From NCBI RefSeq assembly GCF_022539315.1, contig NC_066313.1, positions 12,217,764 to 12,281,763 of the forward strand: 64,000 nt of DNA. The letters are read 5' to 3'. Within the stretch, counting starts at the first letter, position 1. Each line of letters opens with the position of its first letter. Positions 36,361 through 49,170 of the stretch are shown here, one piece after another. Source of the stretch: Serinus canaria. Taxonomy: Eukaryota; Chordata; Aves; Passeriformes; Fringillidae. The notes beneath the pieces are model-generated. The model searched no databases, had not been told where the DNA came from, and saw only the letters and a list, made by a program, of their open reading frames with translations. A program made the position numbers and the translations under genes.

Positions 36361-39300
36361 TGGTGAGAAATTTCAAAACTATGTACTTATTACTTCACAC
36401 CAAATTCAACTTTTCAGCTCTCTTTTTATTTGTCAGACTTACATCAGTCTAAGCAATTTTTTATTTAAAACAAATGCTCCTAAACTTTTCCCATCATTTT
36501 AGACATTTTCAGGGATTTCTAAGATTAAACCTTAAAGAGTGGGCATTTGGCTAAGGTCTGCATATGTAAACATGCAAAACACTGAGGAACTTGGAAATTT
36601 AAATAACCAGTCTAATTCTGGTTGAGTTATGAGACCAGAAAAGCAGAGATATATCTCATCCTTTGTCATTACTTTATATATTATGAATCACTTTTAGGAA
36701 ATGATCACCTCTAATCACTGTACTTTTAAGTTGTATTTCCTTGTGTGCTTATAAAAAGTACACCTTTTTAAAGTGTATTTTAAATTGCCAACTGCAATTT
36801 AAAAAAGTATTAGAAATTTATAAGAAAGTGATAACAATGAGAAGATGATAACATTTGAAAGGTTTAAAAATAAAAATAATGCAATTTCACAAGGAGCAAT
36901 TCATAAAGAAGCTACTCTTGTGGCAGCAAAACTATTCAATTAAACAAAAAAAAAATCTAACTGATATACCTCAAACTTATGTTTTTCTACAAATTTTCAG
37001 TAAAATTAGTGAGAAAAGAAAATGTAAAATATTGGTTTAAAATAGCTGTTAAGAAGAAGAGACAGGACTTCAAAGAAAGCAAAACCATGACAGTTATTCC
37101 AGTTATTAAAAGTTTTTGGTCTGTGAGCCTCTATATTCAACAACAGTGAATTTTATACCAGTCATACATGTTTCACTCTTAAAAATCCCAGAAAATGGCA
37201 TCTTGATACGAAGCTGACAATTTCAAATGGCAGCTGCTAAACTCAGAACATAATGTATTAAGTAGCTTTTTGCTTTGCTTTTATCTAATATTTCTTATGT
37301 GCATTTACAAACCAATAAGTTATAACACATAAAAATAAATCAAAGCAGATATTTATGGTTTACTGGAAGATGAAAAGCTCCACAAGTCTATACAAGAGGA
37401 CCTGAACTTCTGACACTGTAGTAAGGAATATTTTAAAATTCATTTAAATTCTGGAAAATTAAAAGCAGATGTAAGAATCTCTGTTTCCTAAAGTAATAAA
37501 AATAAAATTTAAAAAAGCAAATATAATTCTATATTGTTATTATTCTATATAACATCCCACAATGCCGTTTTTTCTAAATTTCAGTGTTTTCTTTGTTTCT
37601 ATGTTTTTTTTTTCTTGTACTATGACCTCTTTGTTATACATCTAACAAAAATTTTGTTCCAGATAGGTGTCCTTCATTTTTTTAAGTCAACTTCAGTGCA
37701 TACCATATTAGTCCAGGAAGGAATTCTCCTAAAAAATGGGAATCAGAATTCTGCAAAAAAATTGGGTATATTATAATGAAAATTTTAATGAGTAGTACCT
37801 GTTGTTTTCAGAAAACATCTTATTGTTGGCATTACAAAGAAGAAAAGACTTCAAACCAAAATAGATTTTCAAATAAATGATTGTCAATTGTATAGATTTT
37901 CATAGGAATTGCAATCCATTTGCCTTTATGTACCTTTTTTATTTTCATCAGGCTCATTTCCCAACATGGATAACACTTCCTATGGTGTATCATTCTGATA
38001 ATTCACAAGAACCTTCTTTCCAGGAGAAAATATGGGAGCACCCTTTGGGAAATAGAATAAAATTTGAGAGTTGGGCCTGAAGAGGAGTGTGAAAACAAAG
38101 CTAATCATACTGCAATCCTCATAAGGCAGAGTAGAATCTTACACTCTTTTTTATTGCTATTAAAATAATTTCGTACATTGCCTTTAACCAAAATAAGCAG
38201 GGCTTTCTGAGGCAAAAATAGAAAAAAACCCTGTGATTTGGTTTTCTTAAAAATATCTATATCTTTACTTCTCTGTAGATATTTTCTCAAGGAAACAAAC
38301 TATATTAATTTAAACAACACAGGGAATCCTAAATCACTGCTTTGTAAAGCTTAGAGAAAAGGCAGAAAAGTATCCTTTTATTCCAGATGTGCACAAAAAA
38401 AGACAGGAAAACTGAATCATTCCTGTTGTCTACCTATTTTTTTCCTTGGTGCATGATACACAGAGGACTTACATCAATTACAGACATTCCCAGAGGATGA
38501 CGAGAGTCTAGACAGCAAAAACCCTGCCCTGGGAATTTCTGTGCTAATAATTTGATGCCCTCCAGATTTTCTAATGCAGTAGGCTATCAGATATTTAACT
38601 TAATTAAATAATTATTTTTTGGCATGATGGGGATTGGTTTGTTTTCTTGATGAAATATTTTCTCCCGTTGAAGGATAGAAGAAACTTAAACCTTTTGTTT
38701 GCTTGTTTGCTTGGTTTTAATTTGTTTTGTTTTGGGGTTTGTTTTTTTTTTTTGATGAGGTTTTAAAAATTTTCTTTGAATTGAATTTTTATGTCAGTTT
38801 GCATTAAAAATATATAAAAAAGATGAATTTTATTTATCAGAATGGTTTGAATTTCCATGAAATTCAGAATGCCACATTATAAAATCCTGCAAGTGTATGG
38901 AGATTAGATTTAGTCATCCATATTCACTGGGTTGTTAGTGATGACAAAGGAGAAGAAAAGACCCCAGCTGGATGCAGGCTAAGTTGAGTTTAAATTTTCT
39001 TAACATTTTCTTTTATTGAGGCAGTAAATACTGTTAGTATTCAGCTCTACAAAAACATTAAAAAGAAAAATCTACAACTAGAAACTCACCATATTTATAT
39101 AAATATCTTTGGATAAATATGTTTTCAAACTCAGGTAATATTTTATTAGTCTTTAAATGGTATTCCATTTTAAATCAGGATAAAACCTTTGTTTGAGGTA
39201 GCCTACCATACCAATGCTGTCTCGTACCTTCCTGATCTTTATAAAGAAATAAAAATGTGTGCTAAGAGCTGATGAGTCACAGTCTGGGTTACTGTGTTTG

Positions 39301-39760
39301 ATGTTCTATTGGCTTAGATTGAATGGGACCATGGGGAAATAAGGTAAACACAATGATTGATATTTCCATGATAAATATATCTACGTACAGATATTTTCAA
39401 TTAGTTTTCAGAAGTGAGGTTCTATTCTGTATAAACATATGTGTTCTGAAGTACATATGGAGTATTTAATTATATCTCTCAATATCTTTCTCAAAAACAC
39501 AATTGACAGAGCCTTTAGCAGTGCTTCATCTTTCTATTTTTGATATTATTTTTGAGTATTGATATTTTTATCCCAGTTTGTACTATACTACATTGTTTTC
39601 CTCTGTGCTCTGATTGGACTGGCAAACTGTTCAAATGATCCAAATGAGTGCATAAAACACCAGTAAATAAATTATTGAACTGGATTTTGACATAGGATCA
39701 AACAAAATTCCAGGAAAAATATGTTTTTAAACAGTGTGTTCTGTTGTCTAAAAGCAATGA
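36361..39760. other. Unique AT-rich sequence, no gene seen
   Basis: No gene or transposon recognised. A T/G-rich tract lies at 38690-38755. Frames such as 37534-37776 and 37877-38080 are AT-rich and domainless. Confidence 0.5.
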
Positions 39761-39784
39761 TTTTGTTTTGTTTTGTTTTGTTTT
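39761..39784. repeat. (TTTTG)n microsatellite
   Basis: Four perfect TTTTG units plus TTTT. Confidence 0.85.
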
Positions 39785-40209
39785 AAGACAATTGAGAAAC
39801 TTGCAATTATCTTTTTTTTCAGTGAAAACAAAGATTAACATCTTTCAGAGGGGGATATCTACAGAGGAAATACTCCAGGCATCTGAAGAAAATTACTCAT
39901 GAATATATGAAGTATGAATTGTGCAGGGTTGGTCAACGGGCTCCTGAGGTTTACTGAAACATGTGCATGCTACAAAACCTTTTAGAGTCCATTCACTAAA
40001 TTTATAGCAATAATGAAAAATTCAAACAAAGCAATAAGCTTTAGAGAACACACTGTCTTCAAGATGGGTATTTATTGTGTGACCTCCCTCAAGCAAGCCT
40101 CAATAATAAATTTTGTTGGATTTTCTCATTAAAAGTGGGGCAGGGGGAAGCCTTTTTTCATTGCTTTGGGGCTTGTGTCATTTTAATTTTGCTATTTTTA
40201 CAATTTCAT
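39785..40209. other. Unique sequence, no gene seen
   Basis: A T-rich acceptor-like site (ATCTTTTTTTTCAG) at 39810-39822 is followed by an open frame to TGA at 39900-39902. It is too short to call an exon. Nothing else recognised. Confidence 0.45.
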
Positions 40210-40358
40210 TGTCGCAGTCCCCGGCAAGATGGTGACAGTGCGGGGGGGGGGGTGACAGTCCCCCTGTTTTGGGGCTCTGCAGAATTCCAGCTACCAGTGG
40301 AGGGGCAGCACAGAACAAAAAGGCAGCAGCAGCCCGGGCCTGGGTGGCACTGGGTTCC

Positions 40359-40364
40359 TTTATT
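40359..40364 (-). promoter_or_regulatory. LTR polyadenylation signal AATAAA
   Basis: AATAAA on the minus strand, downstream of the LTR TATA-like box in the element's own orientation. It is consistent with the R region of the LTR. Confidence 0.6.
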
Positions 40365-40423
40365 TGATGTTAAACTCCCTGAATCTCAGGGTCCCAGGCA
40401 ATGAGCTGGGAGCAAACAGCAGC

Positions 40424-40430
40424 TTATAAA
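40424..40430 (-). promoter_or_regulatory. LTR TATA-like box
   Basis: TTATAAA on the plus strand (TTTATAA on the minus), inside the LTR and about 60 bp before AATAAA in the minus orientation. The position fits a U3 promoter. There is no evidence of present activity. Confidence 0.5.
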
Positions 40431-40703
40431 GGGGGGAGGTCTCAAGGGAGGATACAATGTAAGAACTGTGGGTGGAACACAGGGAATACAAGGGAGGAAA
40501 ACTGCTTGGGACAGGAGGGGTTAACAACTGCCTGGGAGGAAGGGGTTTGAAACTTGGCAGAAAGTAGCTAAGTAGCAGAAAAGAAGACACCTGCCTCAAT
40601 TGAATAGCAAAGGCAGGTCCGTGTCCCTCTAAAATCAGGGGGAGAAAAACCCCCAAAAGGACAAATCAAACAATAACCTTCAAAATAAAAACACACTGCA
40701 ACA

Positions 40704-43700
40704 TCTCATATCTGAATCCAGGCATTTAAACTCTGTGGAACTGGAACAGCCATGTTATTAATTTGTTTGTTTTCCTGTAATGTCACTTACTGGAGCTGCT
40801 GGGCTTGCAGGAAACATAAGATTTCTTTGAAGCTATATTTGTATTGTTTTAGGAGATTTTTTATTTCTACCATATAACGGAAATTTAATACTATAATGGT
40901 AATAGTAATAATTTTGTATGATTTGTTTTACTTTATGACTCTTACAAGTAAAGTATGTCATGAAGTCATAATAATACAATAATTTGGAACATAATATGAC
41001 CTGAGGGGAGAAAAGCTTTTTTTTTCCTTTAAGATGAGAGTATCATTAGATTATGATACTCTTATTCTCCTAGACTCCTAAATCTCCTGTTCTTTATTTT
41101 ATTAACACAATTTACATATGTGACTGAGACAATTGAGAAAATGTGGCCTATAAAAAAGAACTTTTCCAGAGCTGCCTTAGAAGTACCAATATATCTTTTC
41201 TGTTACTACTGGAAAACTTTGTTAAGTATTATTTTGGAGGAGGGATGTTTATAAAAATGCCCCAGTTCTTATGACACTTTATTGACAAAACCCCAAAATT
41301 ATTTCATACTTCAAAGTTCAACATTGCACTTTTCAAGACAAAAACAGTATTTCCACTTTTGCAAGTTTATTTTACATGGGGAATACCTCAATATAAAAGT
41401 TATTTCTGATCAAATTTTAATGAGATTTTTTTGCTTAAAAAACTTTGGTTCTTATTATACTTCTTAAAAAAAATCTGAATTTCTTAAAAATTATTGTTAG
41501 CCAGGTGTTGCACAAAAATTGTAGAGAGCTTATAGGAAATAGATAGATTTTCTTTAAGATCTTATCATGTTGTAATGAAGCTGTCCAGAAATCTTCCTGA
41601 GTTTTAAAAGAATAAATCCTGAACTGAAACTGGAAAGCAAAAATATGAAAACGTTTTCCAGGAAAAAGTGCTTTGAAACTCTCAGGTGTTCTCAAGTTTT
41701 TTTATTCTTTATTTACAGTTTCAAATTGAAAAAGCTCTGCAAGGCGAAGATTAGATTGTTTCTTAATTTTTCTCTAACTTAAAATCTCTTGCAACTCTTA
41801 TATATGAATTTCACCAAGTTTAGAAAATATTTCTCTATGGAAAATTTTGTTAGTAATTTTTCAGCTGCTTATGACCATTTTCGCACTTCCCCTACAAGTA
41901 ATTTTTAACCTACATTAGGTTTAAATTCTTTTGCTATTGCTATATCAAGAATAAACCAAGACACAAAAAAACAATAAGAAACCTTTCTTTCTCTTTTATA
42001 GTTCTGATTGTTCTTTTGAATTTTCAGCTCTATACTTTACGTCCTTCCTGTCCAAAAATATACTACTTATTTTTTCTTTTTTTTGACAGATTATCTAATT
42101 ATTAGTTTCCATGAATAATTAGGAAATTTTAAACCTCCCTGCACCTTGATAAGGTTGATAGAGCATGCAAAAATTACAAACTCATGGTAAGTTATGGAAT
42201 ATCTACTGGATTCTTGCCTCAGAGACAGACAAATGTTTGTTGAGACCAAGTTTTTCACATTATTTCTATGCAGTCTATGGCTGTCTCTTACTGCCTCCAT
42301 TGACAGTATTAAAAGCCTAATGAGGAGTTGATAAATAGGAGCTGATAATTTGACTGTTGACATATGGTAGATGATGGTTTGTGAGCTGATCTAATGCCTG
42401 ACATCATCAAATCAATCCAAACACTCATTAAAAACCATAAACCTTATTTACTCCATCTCTTGTCACAGAGAGGATGGGATAATAATTAGAGCACTAGTCA
42501 TGAATTTATGAAAATAAGAGTTCAATTAAATACATTGCCATTTGTATGTGACCTTAGATAAATTACTTGGGTTAAATTTTCAACAGTGTTTGGTAGTCAA
42601 TGTGGAATTCATCTCACTTGAATTTAACTGTCAGAATGGAAGTGTTGAACATAAGTAGTTGTACCAGGTCTCTTTGCAGGCAGAGAAGGAGGCAGATATG
42701 TCCTTCTAGAGCAAATATCAACCCACTTCTCTTTTTCTGCCTCAGAGAGAACCTATATAATTAACTTCAACTAAATGCTTTGCTCCTATAACTCTGTCCA
42801 AAAGGAGCTGGTGATTTCTGTGACTGAATGGTCCTTTCCCTGCACCACCTGAGGAAAACTGATATGTGAGGTGGGTCAATGCATTTTAAAGAGTGACATG
42901 GTTGTCCTGAAAGAAAACTGTATTCTTGACCTTCAAGTATGTGAGACACCTACAACATTGTGAAACCAGGCAAGCCATCAATCTCTGCAAGAGCACAAAG
43001 TCCCCTCTGGGGACAGAGGGTTTCACATGGAATATGCATTTATGGAAATGGTGAGCCCACGTGCATATTTACACACAGGAATGGGAATTGATGCAATACC
43101 TATGAACTCATTTTCATCTCAAACACCTGCTGCATTGCCTTCAGCTTTGCCATTGCAGGAGAAAGTCATCACAGGATGTTTTGCCTTAAGGGTGTAGCAA
43201 TACACTCTGAAAGCTCTAAATGTGAGTGTTAATGCAAACATTTCAGACATTCAGTATGGGCACCAAAGAACTAACAGCTATGTCAGGGGAGGAGTAAGAA
43301 TAGGGATTTTGGAGCCTTATATAACATAATTTGGCACTTGACAAATTATATGTTAAGGATTTAATTATGCAAATAAAAACTCTGGAAGAAAAGGATCACA
43401 AGACTCCCCAGAGTGCACATTAGAAAATGAAGAAAAGCACAATTAGAAATGCAATATATACACTGCCTACTATCAGAGATGGATCTTTCTTTCTGTCATT
43501 TAATCTTATTATTTTTTACACTTCTTGAAATTATGCCAGTGTTATTTCATTATTTATCTGCAAGTCCTGCTACTATATTGCCATTGCAAATTTCCCTTTG
43601 TATTCTGGGGGGTTTGTGCTGTTTTATTTTTTGTTTATTTGATTCAGAATTAATTTTTATTCATTATTTTCAGACTAGTTAAATATAATTGGAAAATTTA

Positions 43701-44299
43701 AAGCATAACAAAAATAAATTGTTCTGATTTTTATTACAAAACTTCTTGGGTTATGAAAAGTTGGTATTTTGAGCTTCACTTGATTTTGGCAAGTGGCTTC
43801 TTTTCATCTTTGTTGAACATGCAAATTTGTGAAATGTGTGCCTTTCAAAAATATCTTGTGTTTACAATGTAGTTGAAAATATGCTCAACTTTTAATTTCC
43901 TTGGGTGTAGGATACTTAAATCTGAAAGTTCCTTAATGAAAGCCTGAAAACATGCCTCCAGGAGGAAATCTCTTTATTTCCTTCATTTCTTCATTAATTC
44001 AATGGGGAAAATATCACTCAAATTGTGGCAAGGATCTCTGTCTCATTTTTTCTTGGCCATTTTGAGATTCTCTAATTGCTCTAAAGAGTTGAATACTTGC
44101 TCTGAAGCCTGGTTAAACCAGTTGCAGCAGTGAAACCCTTTTAGCACAGGCAGGTGAAGAACCAGAGGGTGTTTGATCCAATGAAACAGTGGCATGGGAT
44201 ACAGATTATAGAAATCCCAATTATTAATGCTCAACTATAAGTTTCAGCAGGTGAAAGTGGACAAAAAGAGGAAATCAAGAAGGCACAAGCCTTAAGCAA
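40704..44299. other. Unique AT-rich sequence, no gene seen
   Basis: No gene or transposon recognised. A perfect 10-bp-arm palindrome with a 6-nt loop lies at 41037-41062 (AGAGTATCAT / ATGATACTCT). Frames at 41435-41695, 42091-42363 and 43449-43682 are domainless. A minus-strand frame at 44043-44234 has a less biased composition but no recognisable product. Confidence 0.5.
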
Positions 44300-44720
44300 C
44301 TTCCAGATGTGTAGGAACTGAGTAAATATGTTTTCCCAGCAGCTCTTGGCAGGCTGTGCTGGATCCCAGGGGTGTCTGGGCTGCCCTTGCCCTGAGCTGG
44401 GTTTCCCTTTAGCCAGCCTTACTGAGCTCCAGCCCTGGAAGTGACACCACAGGGAAAGGGGTGGCAGATCCTGGCAGCACCAGCCAGGCAAACAGCCCCT
44501 GGAAGTACTGGAGGGGTGGGGGCAACTTTTTCACCTCTTTCCTGAGAGCAGGGGGACATGAACAGTCTGGGGAAAAACAGCTGAGGAAAACCATCCCCAA
44601 ACAGACCCATGAATGAGAAAGAATTCTCTCCCTCCTCATTGAATATCACACTCCTCCTGGCAAAGACAGGATGCTGAATGTCAGTCTCCCTTTTCTCAAG
44701 AAACACTGCAACAGCCCACT
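44300..44720. other. GC-richer unexplained patch with stacked minus-strand frames
   Basis: This is among the GC-richest non-repeat intervals of the window. Three overlapping minus-strand frames (44231-44491, 44409-44639, 44419-44706) stay open, as expected where stop-rich AT sequence is absent. No domain, signal peptide or retroviral motif is recognised. It may be old transposon sequence or a regulatory element. Confidence 0.35.
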
Positions 44721-44940
44721 GAAAGTGCCCAAGATGTGTTCTGGAAGACTGAGTGTAAAACTAGCAAAACTAGGTATATAATAGGGTGGGTTTTTTAGTG
44801 TAAAAATTGTACCATGATCTATAACTCTACTGTCCATGAGGGCTTTTTTCTGATGTAATTAGAACCTGATTTAATCTGATTTGGACTGTAAAACTATTAA
44901 AACATTAGTTGAATTGCCAGTAAATTCATGGGTCTGTGGC
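44721..44940. other. Unique sequence, no gene seen
   Basis: Short unremarkable spacer before the next LTR. Confidence 0.4.
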
Positions 44941-45574
44941 TTTTGTGGTTTAACCTCAGGTGGCAACCAAGTACTGTGGAGGCACTCACTTTCTGCCCAC
45001 CACTTTCCACCTCTCACAGAAGGAGGAGAATTGGAAAGAAAAGGTAAAACTCATGGTTTGAGATAAGAACACCTAAAAATTGAAAATATTAGTAATAATA
45101 ATAATAAATAAACAATAAAAATAATAATTAACAGCATCAATATATGAGTTATCTTAATAATACTAAATATTCTGATAATGATAATAATTTGGATGATAAG
45201 AACAGCGAGAGAGAGTAACTGAACCCAAAATAATTGCTCAGCACCACTGACTGATCACAGCCTGTCTCTGAATAGATATCAGCCCCCTTCCAGGTAACTC
45301 TCCCCAGTTTATCATTGGGGCATGATGTTCTAGTGTGTGGAACATTCCATTGCCCAGCTCAGATCATCCATCCTGCCTGCGCTTCTTCCCAGACTTTTGT
45401 GGGCTCCCTTACTGGCAAAGAGAGGAAGCCAAAAAGTCCTTATGGCAAGGAAAATTTAACAACAACCAAATAATCCATGTGGTATCAACCTCTTTCTCAT
45501 GCTGAATCCAAAACACAGCACTCTACCAGCTACAACCATTAAAATTAATTCTGGCCAAAGCAAGGACGGTGACA
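44941..45574 (-). mobile_element. Solo LTR of an avian ERV, about 630 bp
   Basis: Read on the plus strand it runs from TGTGGTTTAACCTCAGGTGG through AAAACTCATGGTTTGAGATA, a (TAA)n-rich stretch at about 45090-45190, AATTGCTCAGCACCACTGAC, TCAGATCATCCATCCTGCC and CACAGCACTCTACCAGCTAC to a degenerate ATTCTGGCCAAAGCAAGGAC end. This order is the reverse complement of the LTR whose two ends flank the CR1 at 28374-28668, so this copy lies on the minus strand. No gag, pol or env sequence adjoins it. End coordinates are approximate. Confidence 0.83.
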
Positions 45575-46317
45575 TAATCTCATTTTTTCCATAACAAGAC
45601 CCCAAGCAGAGCATTTAATTACAAGTTCAGTAGTAAGTATATGTATTGAAACATCTCTTGCACTCATTACATCTCTTTCTGTTTTTATTCAGCACTCCAC
45701 TGTTGGCAGAAAACAAACATATTTTTAGTAAAACCCAAATTAAGCATCTTAGGGCCACAAATTCAAGACATAACTTTATAGAGCATAAATGCAACACCAG
45801 GATTTTTCTGTGTTGGTGCTCAGCTCACAGATTGAAAAAAAAAAAAACCAACAAAAAAACAAAAAAACACCCAAAAAACAAATTAAAAGGATGTAAACCT
45901 ACATCACATCTCAAAATGTGCACTTCCTTCAAATACTGCATTCAGACACCATTGAAATGTAGGTGGTTATTACTCCTCTGCTGTTAACATTTTCTTAATA
46001 TAAAATAGCACATTAACTATGAACAAGATATTAATGTTTACCTTAATATAAAATTTTACTCAAATTCCAAATTCAAAATTTCACCAAAAAAAGTAGATTT
46101 TTAATGCTGAGTTCTGCAGGTCCCAGAATTAAAAGATGTTTGCTTTTTAGCACCTATGAATTCAAAATGTATTAAAATTACTATGAAATAGGTCCTGTAA
46201 ATGCAGTACATTGTGTGGGTTTCACTGCAAAATATTCAGTGCTGTTTAACTGTTGTCTGTTTGTCTGTTCCCTCTTCTTAATAGCCACAGACAAAAAAGT
46301 TCTTGTTTTGGTTTTAG
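45575..46317. other. Unique sequence with A/C-rich tract, no gene seen
   Basis: An A/C-rich low-complexity run (AACAAAAAAACA type) lies at 45836-45882 and accounts for part of the 113-codon plus-strand frame at 45646-45987, which has no recognisable domain. Confidence 0.5.
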
Positions 46318-46743
46318 TTGAATGATCCAAAGGGTCAGGAGCAGGGATCTGGTGAGGAGAGTCTGAAGGAGGTGGGTGGGCTCAGGCTGGAGAAAAGGAA
46401 GTTCCAGGAGGAAGTTTCTGGTGCTCTACAACTCCCTAAAGGAGGATGCAGCCAGGGACGGGTCAGGCTCTTCTCTCAGGCAACAACTGATAAAAGAGGA
46501 AACAGCTCAAGTTGCTCCAGGAGAGGTTTAGATTGGATTTTAAGAAAAAAATTCTTCATGGAAATGCTTGCCAAGCATTGAAACATATTGCCCAGAGAAG
46601 TGGTAGAGTCACCATATTTGTAGGTATTTAAAACAGGTGCAGATGTAGCAACTGGGGACATGGTTTAATGCTTGGCAGTGCCAGATAAGCAGTTGGATTA
46701 CTTGATCCCAAAGGCCTCTTCCAACCTACTGCTTTGATTCAGT
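46318..46743 (+). mobile_element. CR1 LINE 3' end, about 425 bp
   Basis: Blocks in order: GGCTCAGGCTGGAGAAAAGG, the GTGCTCTACAACTCCCTAAA block, AGGTTTAGATTGGATTTTAAG, AAATTCTTCATGGAAATGCT, GCCCAGAGAAGTGGTAGAGT, GGACATGGTTTAATGCTTGG, and GGCCTCTTCCAACCTACTGC before a decayed tail (TTTGATTCAGTG). It is a 5'-truncated plus-strand copy. Frames at 46318-46581 and 46476-46661 are remnants within it. Confidence 0.93.
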
Positions 46744-46750
46744 GTGTTGG

Positions 46751-46866
46751 AGTTTGATAGGGTTTTTGGGGGGCTTTTTTGTGGGTTTTTGTGGTTTTTG
46801 GGGTTTTTTTAATTGTTTTGTTTGGTGTTTGTTTGTTTGTTTGTTTGCTTGTTTGTTTGTTTTAAG
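46751..46866. repeat. T/G-rich tract with (GTTT)n
   Basis: Runs of G alternate with runs of T, followed by about nine GTTT-type units (46826-46861). It lies directly downstream of the CR1 tail. The open frame through it is low-complexity only. Confidence 0.8.
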
Positions 46867-49170
46867 GGGGTGGGGAATGACATTAGTTTGGTTTGGTTTC
46901 CCTCCAATATTTCAAGTATCGGATATTTTGAAATGAAAGGAAAGAACATCCAAAGATGACAAAACTTCAGGTATTTCTTTCAAAGAAATATTCAAAGAAG
47001 ATTTCAAAAAGTACAGTACAATGCTTGCTGGCATAAGCCCTTTTCCAAGTTCATCTCTAATTCTTATGGCTCTTATTTATTATTCCTTCTTTTAAGGATC
47101 TGAGCACTTATTAACTTTGTGATCAAAGCAGTGAAGTCTTAGGATATGATATAAAAACTTTAAAAAATATCTGTATTTTTGACACATGCTGTTTCAGTGG
47201 ATAGAACTGCAAATTTTTTATCATTATTAGCTAAAATTCACTTATTAAACAACAGTCTTTGGTTCAGTAATGAAAATAGTCTCTTTTTTATCTTTTACTT
47301 GTTAGTGTGTCTATTATTATAACTCATGCTGTGTAACTGAGTGTCACATCAATAGGCTCAAGATGATGCAGTGAAAAACTTTGAGGTCGCTTTGAATTTA
47401 AATCCATAGGAGAAATAGAAAAGATTTATAGTTTCATTTTTTACAGAGATTGCTTTTGTTGTGTTATTATTTATGTAGGAGTGTATGTATAAACAGCATG
47501 TTACCTCTTATCAGTGTGACTGACCAATGCACCCTTCCACAACTAAAAAAAAGGTTCAGAGAAGGGCTCAAGGGATGTGCTGGTGAAATTTCCCATTTTG
47601 GAATGTTCTTTGAATTCCTGGGACAGCTGATGCAACACAGTTTTGTTTCAGTCGTTTGATTTATCTGCCCATAACTTGAGGTGAACAGGAGGTGCAATTT
47701 GTGTCAGAGAGAGCTGTAATGCCTTTCTGTGGGTGGTGCTGTGTGGCCCTGTGGAGAGGCAAGGAGAATACCCTCCTGCCCTTCTTGTCCTCCCCAAATG
47801 AATTTCTGTGGTTTATTTCATCTCTCACTTGAAATATATACCCTTCATCCTAGAAAAGGAGCTGTCACTTAGTTCATGTATTTATTTTTCTTTAGCAGGA
47901 AAGAGTCCCAGTCTCTTAAAAGTCTTTGGGCAATGTTGTAATCAAAATAAAGAAATATTTAATGTGTTCAGCATTCTTAATATTTAATTTCAGGATACAC
48001 AGTTCTTGGATGCCATCAAGGGACTCTTAAAGTGACAACTTTACATAAACATAAATGATTAAATTGGCCATTATACATTAATGCCTCTAAGTCCCTTTCT
48101 TGCTTTCTCTTCCTTTCTTTTGCATGACTCTACCCTCTGTCTTGCATTCTCTGTCATGTTGGCTTTTTAAACACTGTTTCTTGCAAGAACTGCAGGAAAG
48201 AAATTTACATTATGCCCTACTAACAGTAGGCAGAAGAATGCATGTGGATAGGTATTTGAAAACTTCTGAGCTCATTTGAGCAAGTCTGAGAGCCCACCTG
48301 CCTCTCCTGCCTTCACCTTTTGGAAAGTAGGACAGAACTGTTGAAAGCACCCATTCTCTTAACTAGAGGAGCAGTCTCAGCCAGTCAGATGATTAATGTT
48401 GTTTTTTTGAATTTTGAATGTTGTTCATTGAATTATTTGAGCTGTTTGAGCTTCGTTTTTGCTTATGTGTGTCTACTAATACTGTTAGAATCCCACTTAA
48501 TAATATTATTTAATGATTTTAAGCTTGCTATACACATACAGACTTTAATGACAGCTGGAGAGATGAACATCAGCAACAGAAAAGAAAAGCTGAAAACATT
48601 GAGAAGAGAACTTTTTTCTCTAAGTTTGTAATTACTGTGTAATGGCTGAGCCCAGATGACCTTAAATCAACTACTTTTCCATTAGCTTCAATGTGTTTTC
48701 ATATTTAGATTATTTCCCTTCAATTATTATTAGCTAGTGAACGAACAATTTCCTTCTCCATGAAAGAAATACAATCATAACCTGAGAGCATATTGAGATT
48801 TATTAAAGAATATTTTTCTTTTACATATTAACCTTGACAATTTACATACTTAGCCTTGACAACTCAGTGTATTGGGAGGGAGGGGAAGTAAGCATGGAGT
48901 ACTTTGGGAAATAAAACTGTTCTCCTACACTGAAAATAATCAATGGATAGAGGATGATTTTAAGGTTGCTATCATATAATCTTGGATTTGTTTATATAGG
49001 TATACATTGTTCCTTAAAGAATGTCTTTACTAGTCTTTCTAAAGTTCCACACATCATGTAAATTCACTTTACCTCTGAACAAACAGTACCTGGGAATTTC
49101 AGATGGAGCATAGATAATTCTTCACTTTTTCTGCAAAATGAAATGTTTCTTCTTCTTTTTGCAGCATGAT
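46867..49170. other. Unique sequence, no gene seen
   Basis: No gene or transposon recognised. 47560-47800 is slightly GC-richer. Frames at 47450-47697 and 48320-48631 have no recognisable product. Confidence 0.5.

Larger units (their letters stand above)
40210..40703 (-). mobile_element. Solo LTR, 494 bp, with near-matching 6-bp target duplication
   Basis: It starts TGTCGCAGTCCCC and ends CACACTGCAACA, giving TG...CA ends on either strand. The flanks TTTCAT (40204-40209) and TCTCAT (40704-40709) differ at one base, which fits a 6-bp target-site duplication as seen in betaretrovirus-like (ERVK) elements. On the minus strand a TATA-like TTTATAA (about 40424-40430) is followed about 60 bp later by AATAAA (40359-40364), the U3-R order expected of an LTR. 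No internal genes remain. An 11-G run (40242-40252) sits between two GGTGACAGT copies. The frames at 40075-40404 and 40360-40656 overlap the LTR and are not genes. Confidence 0.82.

Noticed and set aside
40075..40656. Frames of 98-109 codons on both strands
   Set aside because: They overlap the solo LTR and lack any protein family signature.
41037..41062. Perfect 10-bp-arm palindrome with 6-nt loop
   Set aside because: Short AT-rich palindromes of this size occur several times here (also 9362-9375, 20861-20882 and an imperfect one at 55487-55524) and need no special explanation.
44043..44234. 63-codon minus-strand frame with balanced composition
   Set aside because: Peptide not recognised and no splice or promoter context. 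Consistent with chance.
45646..45987. 113-codon plus-strand frame
   Set aside because: Contains a long A/C-rich Lys/Asn/Thr low-complexity run, has no domain and begins just downstream of an LTR.
46742..46936. 64-codon Phe/Gly/Cys/Leu frame and possible G-quadruplex
   Set aside because: T/G-rich simple sequence. G-runs are present, but loops of about 5, 9 and 12 nt make a stable quadruplex doubtful.
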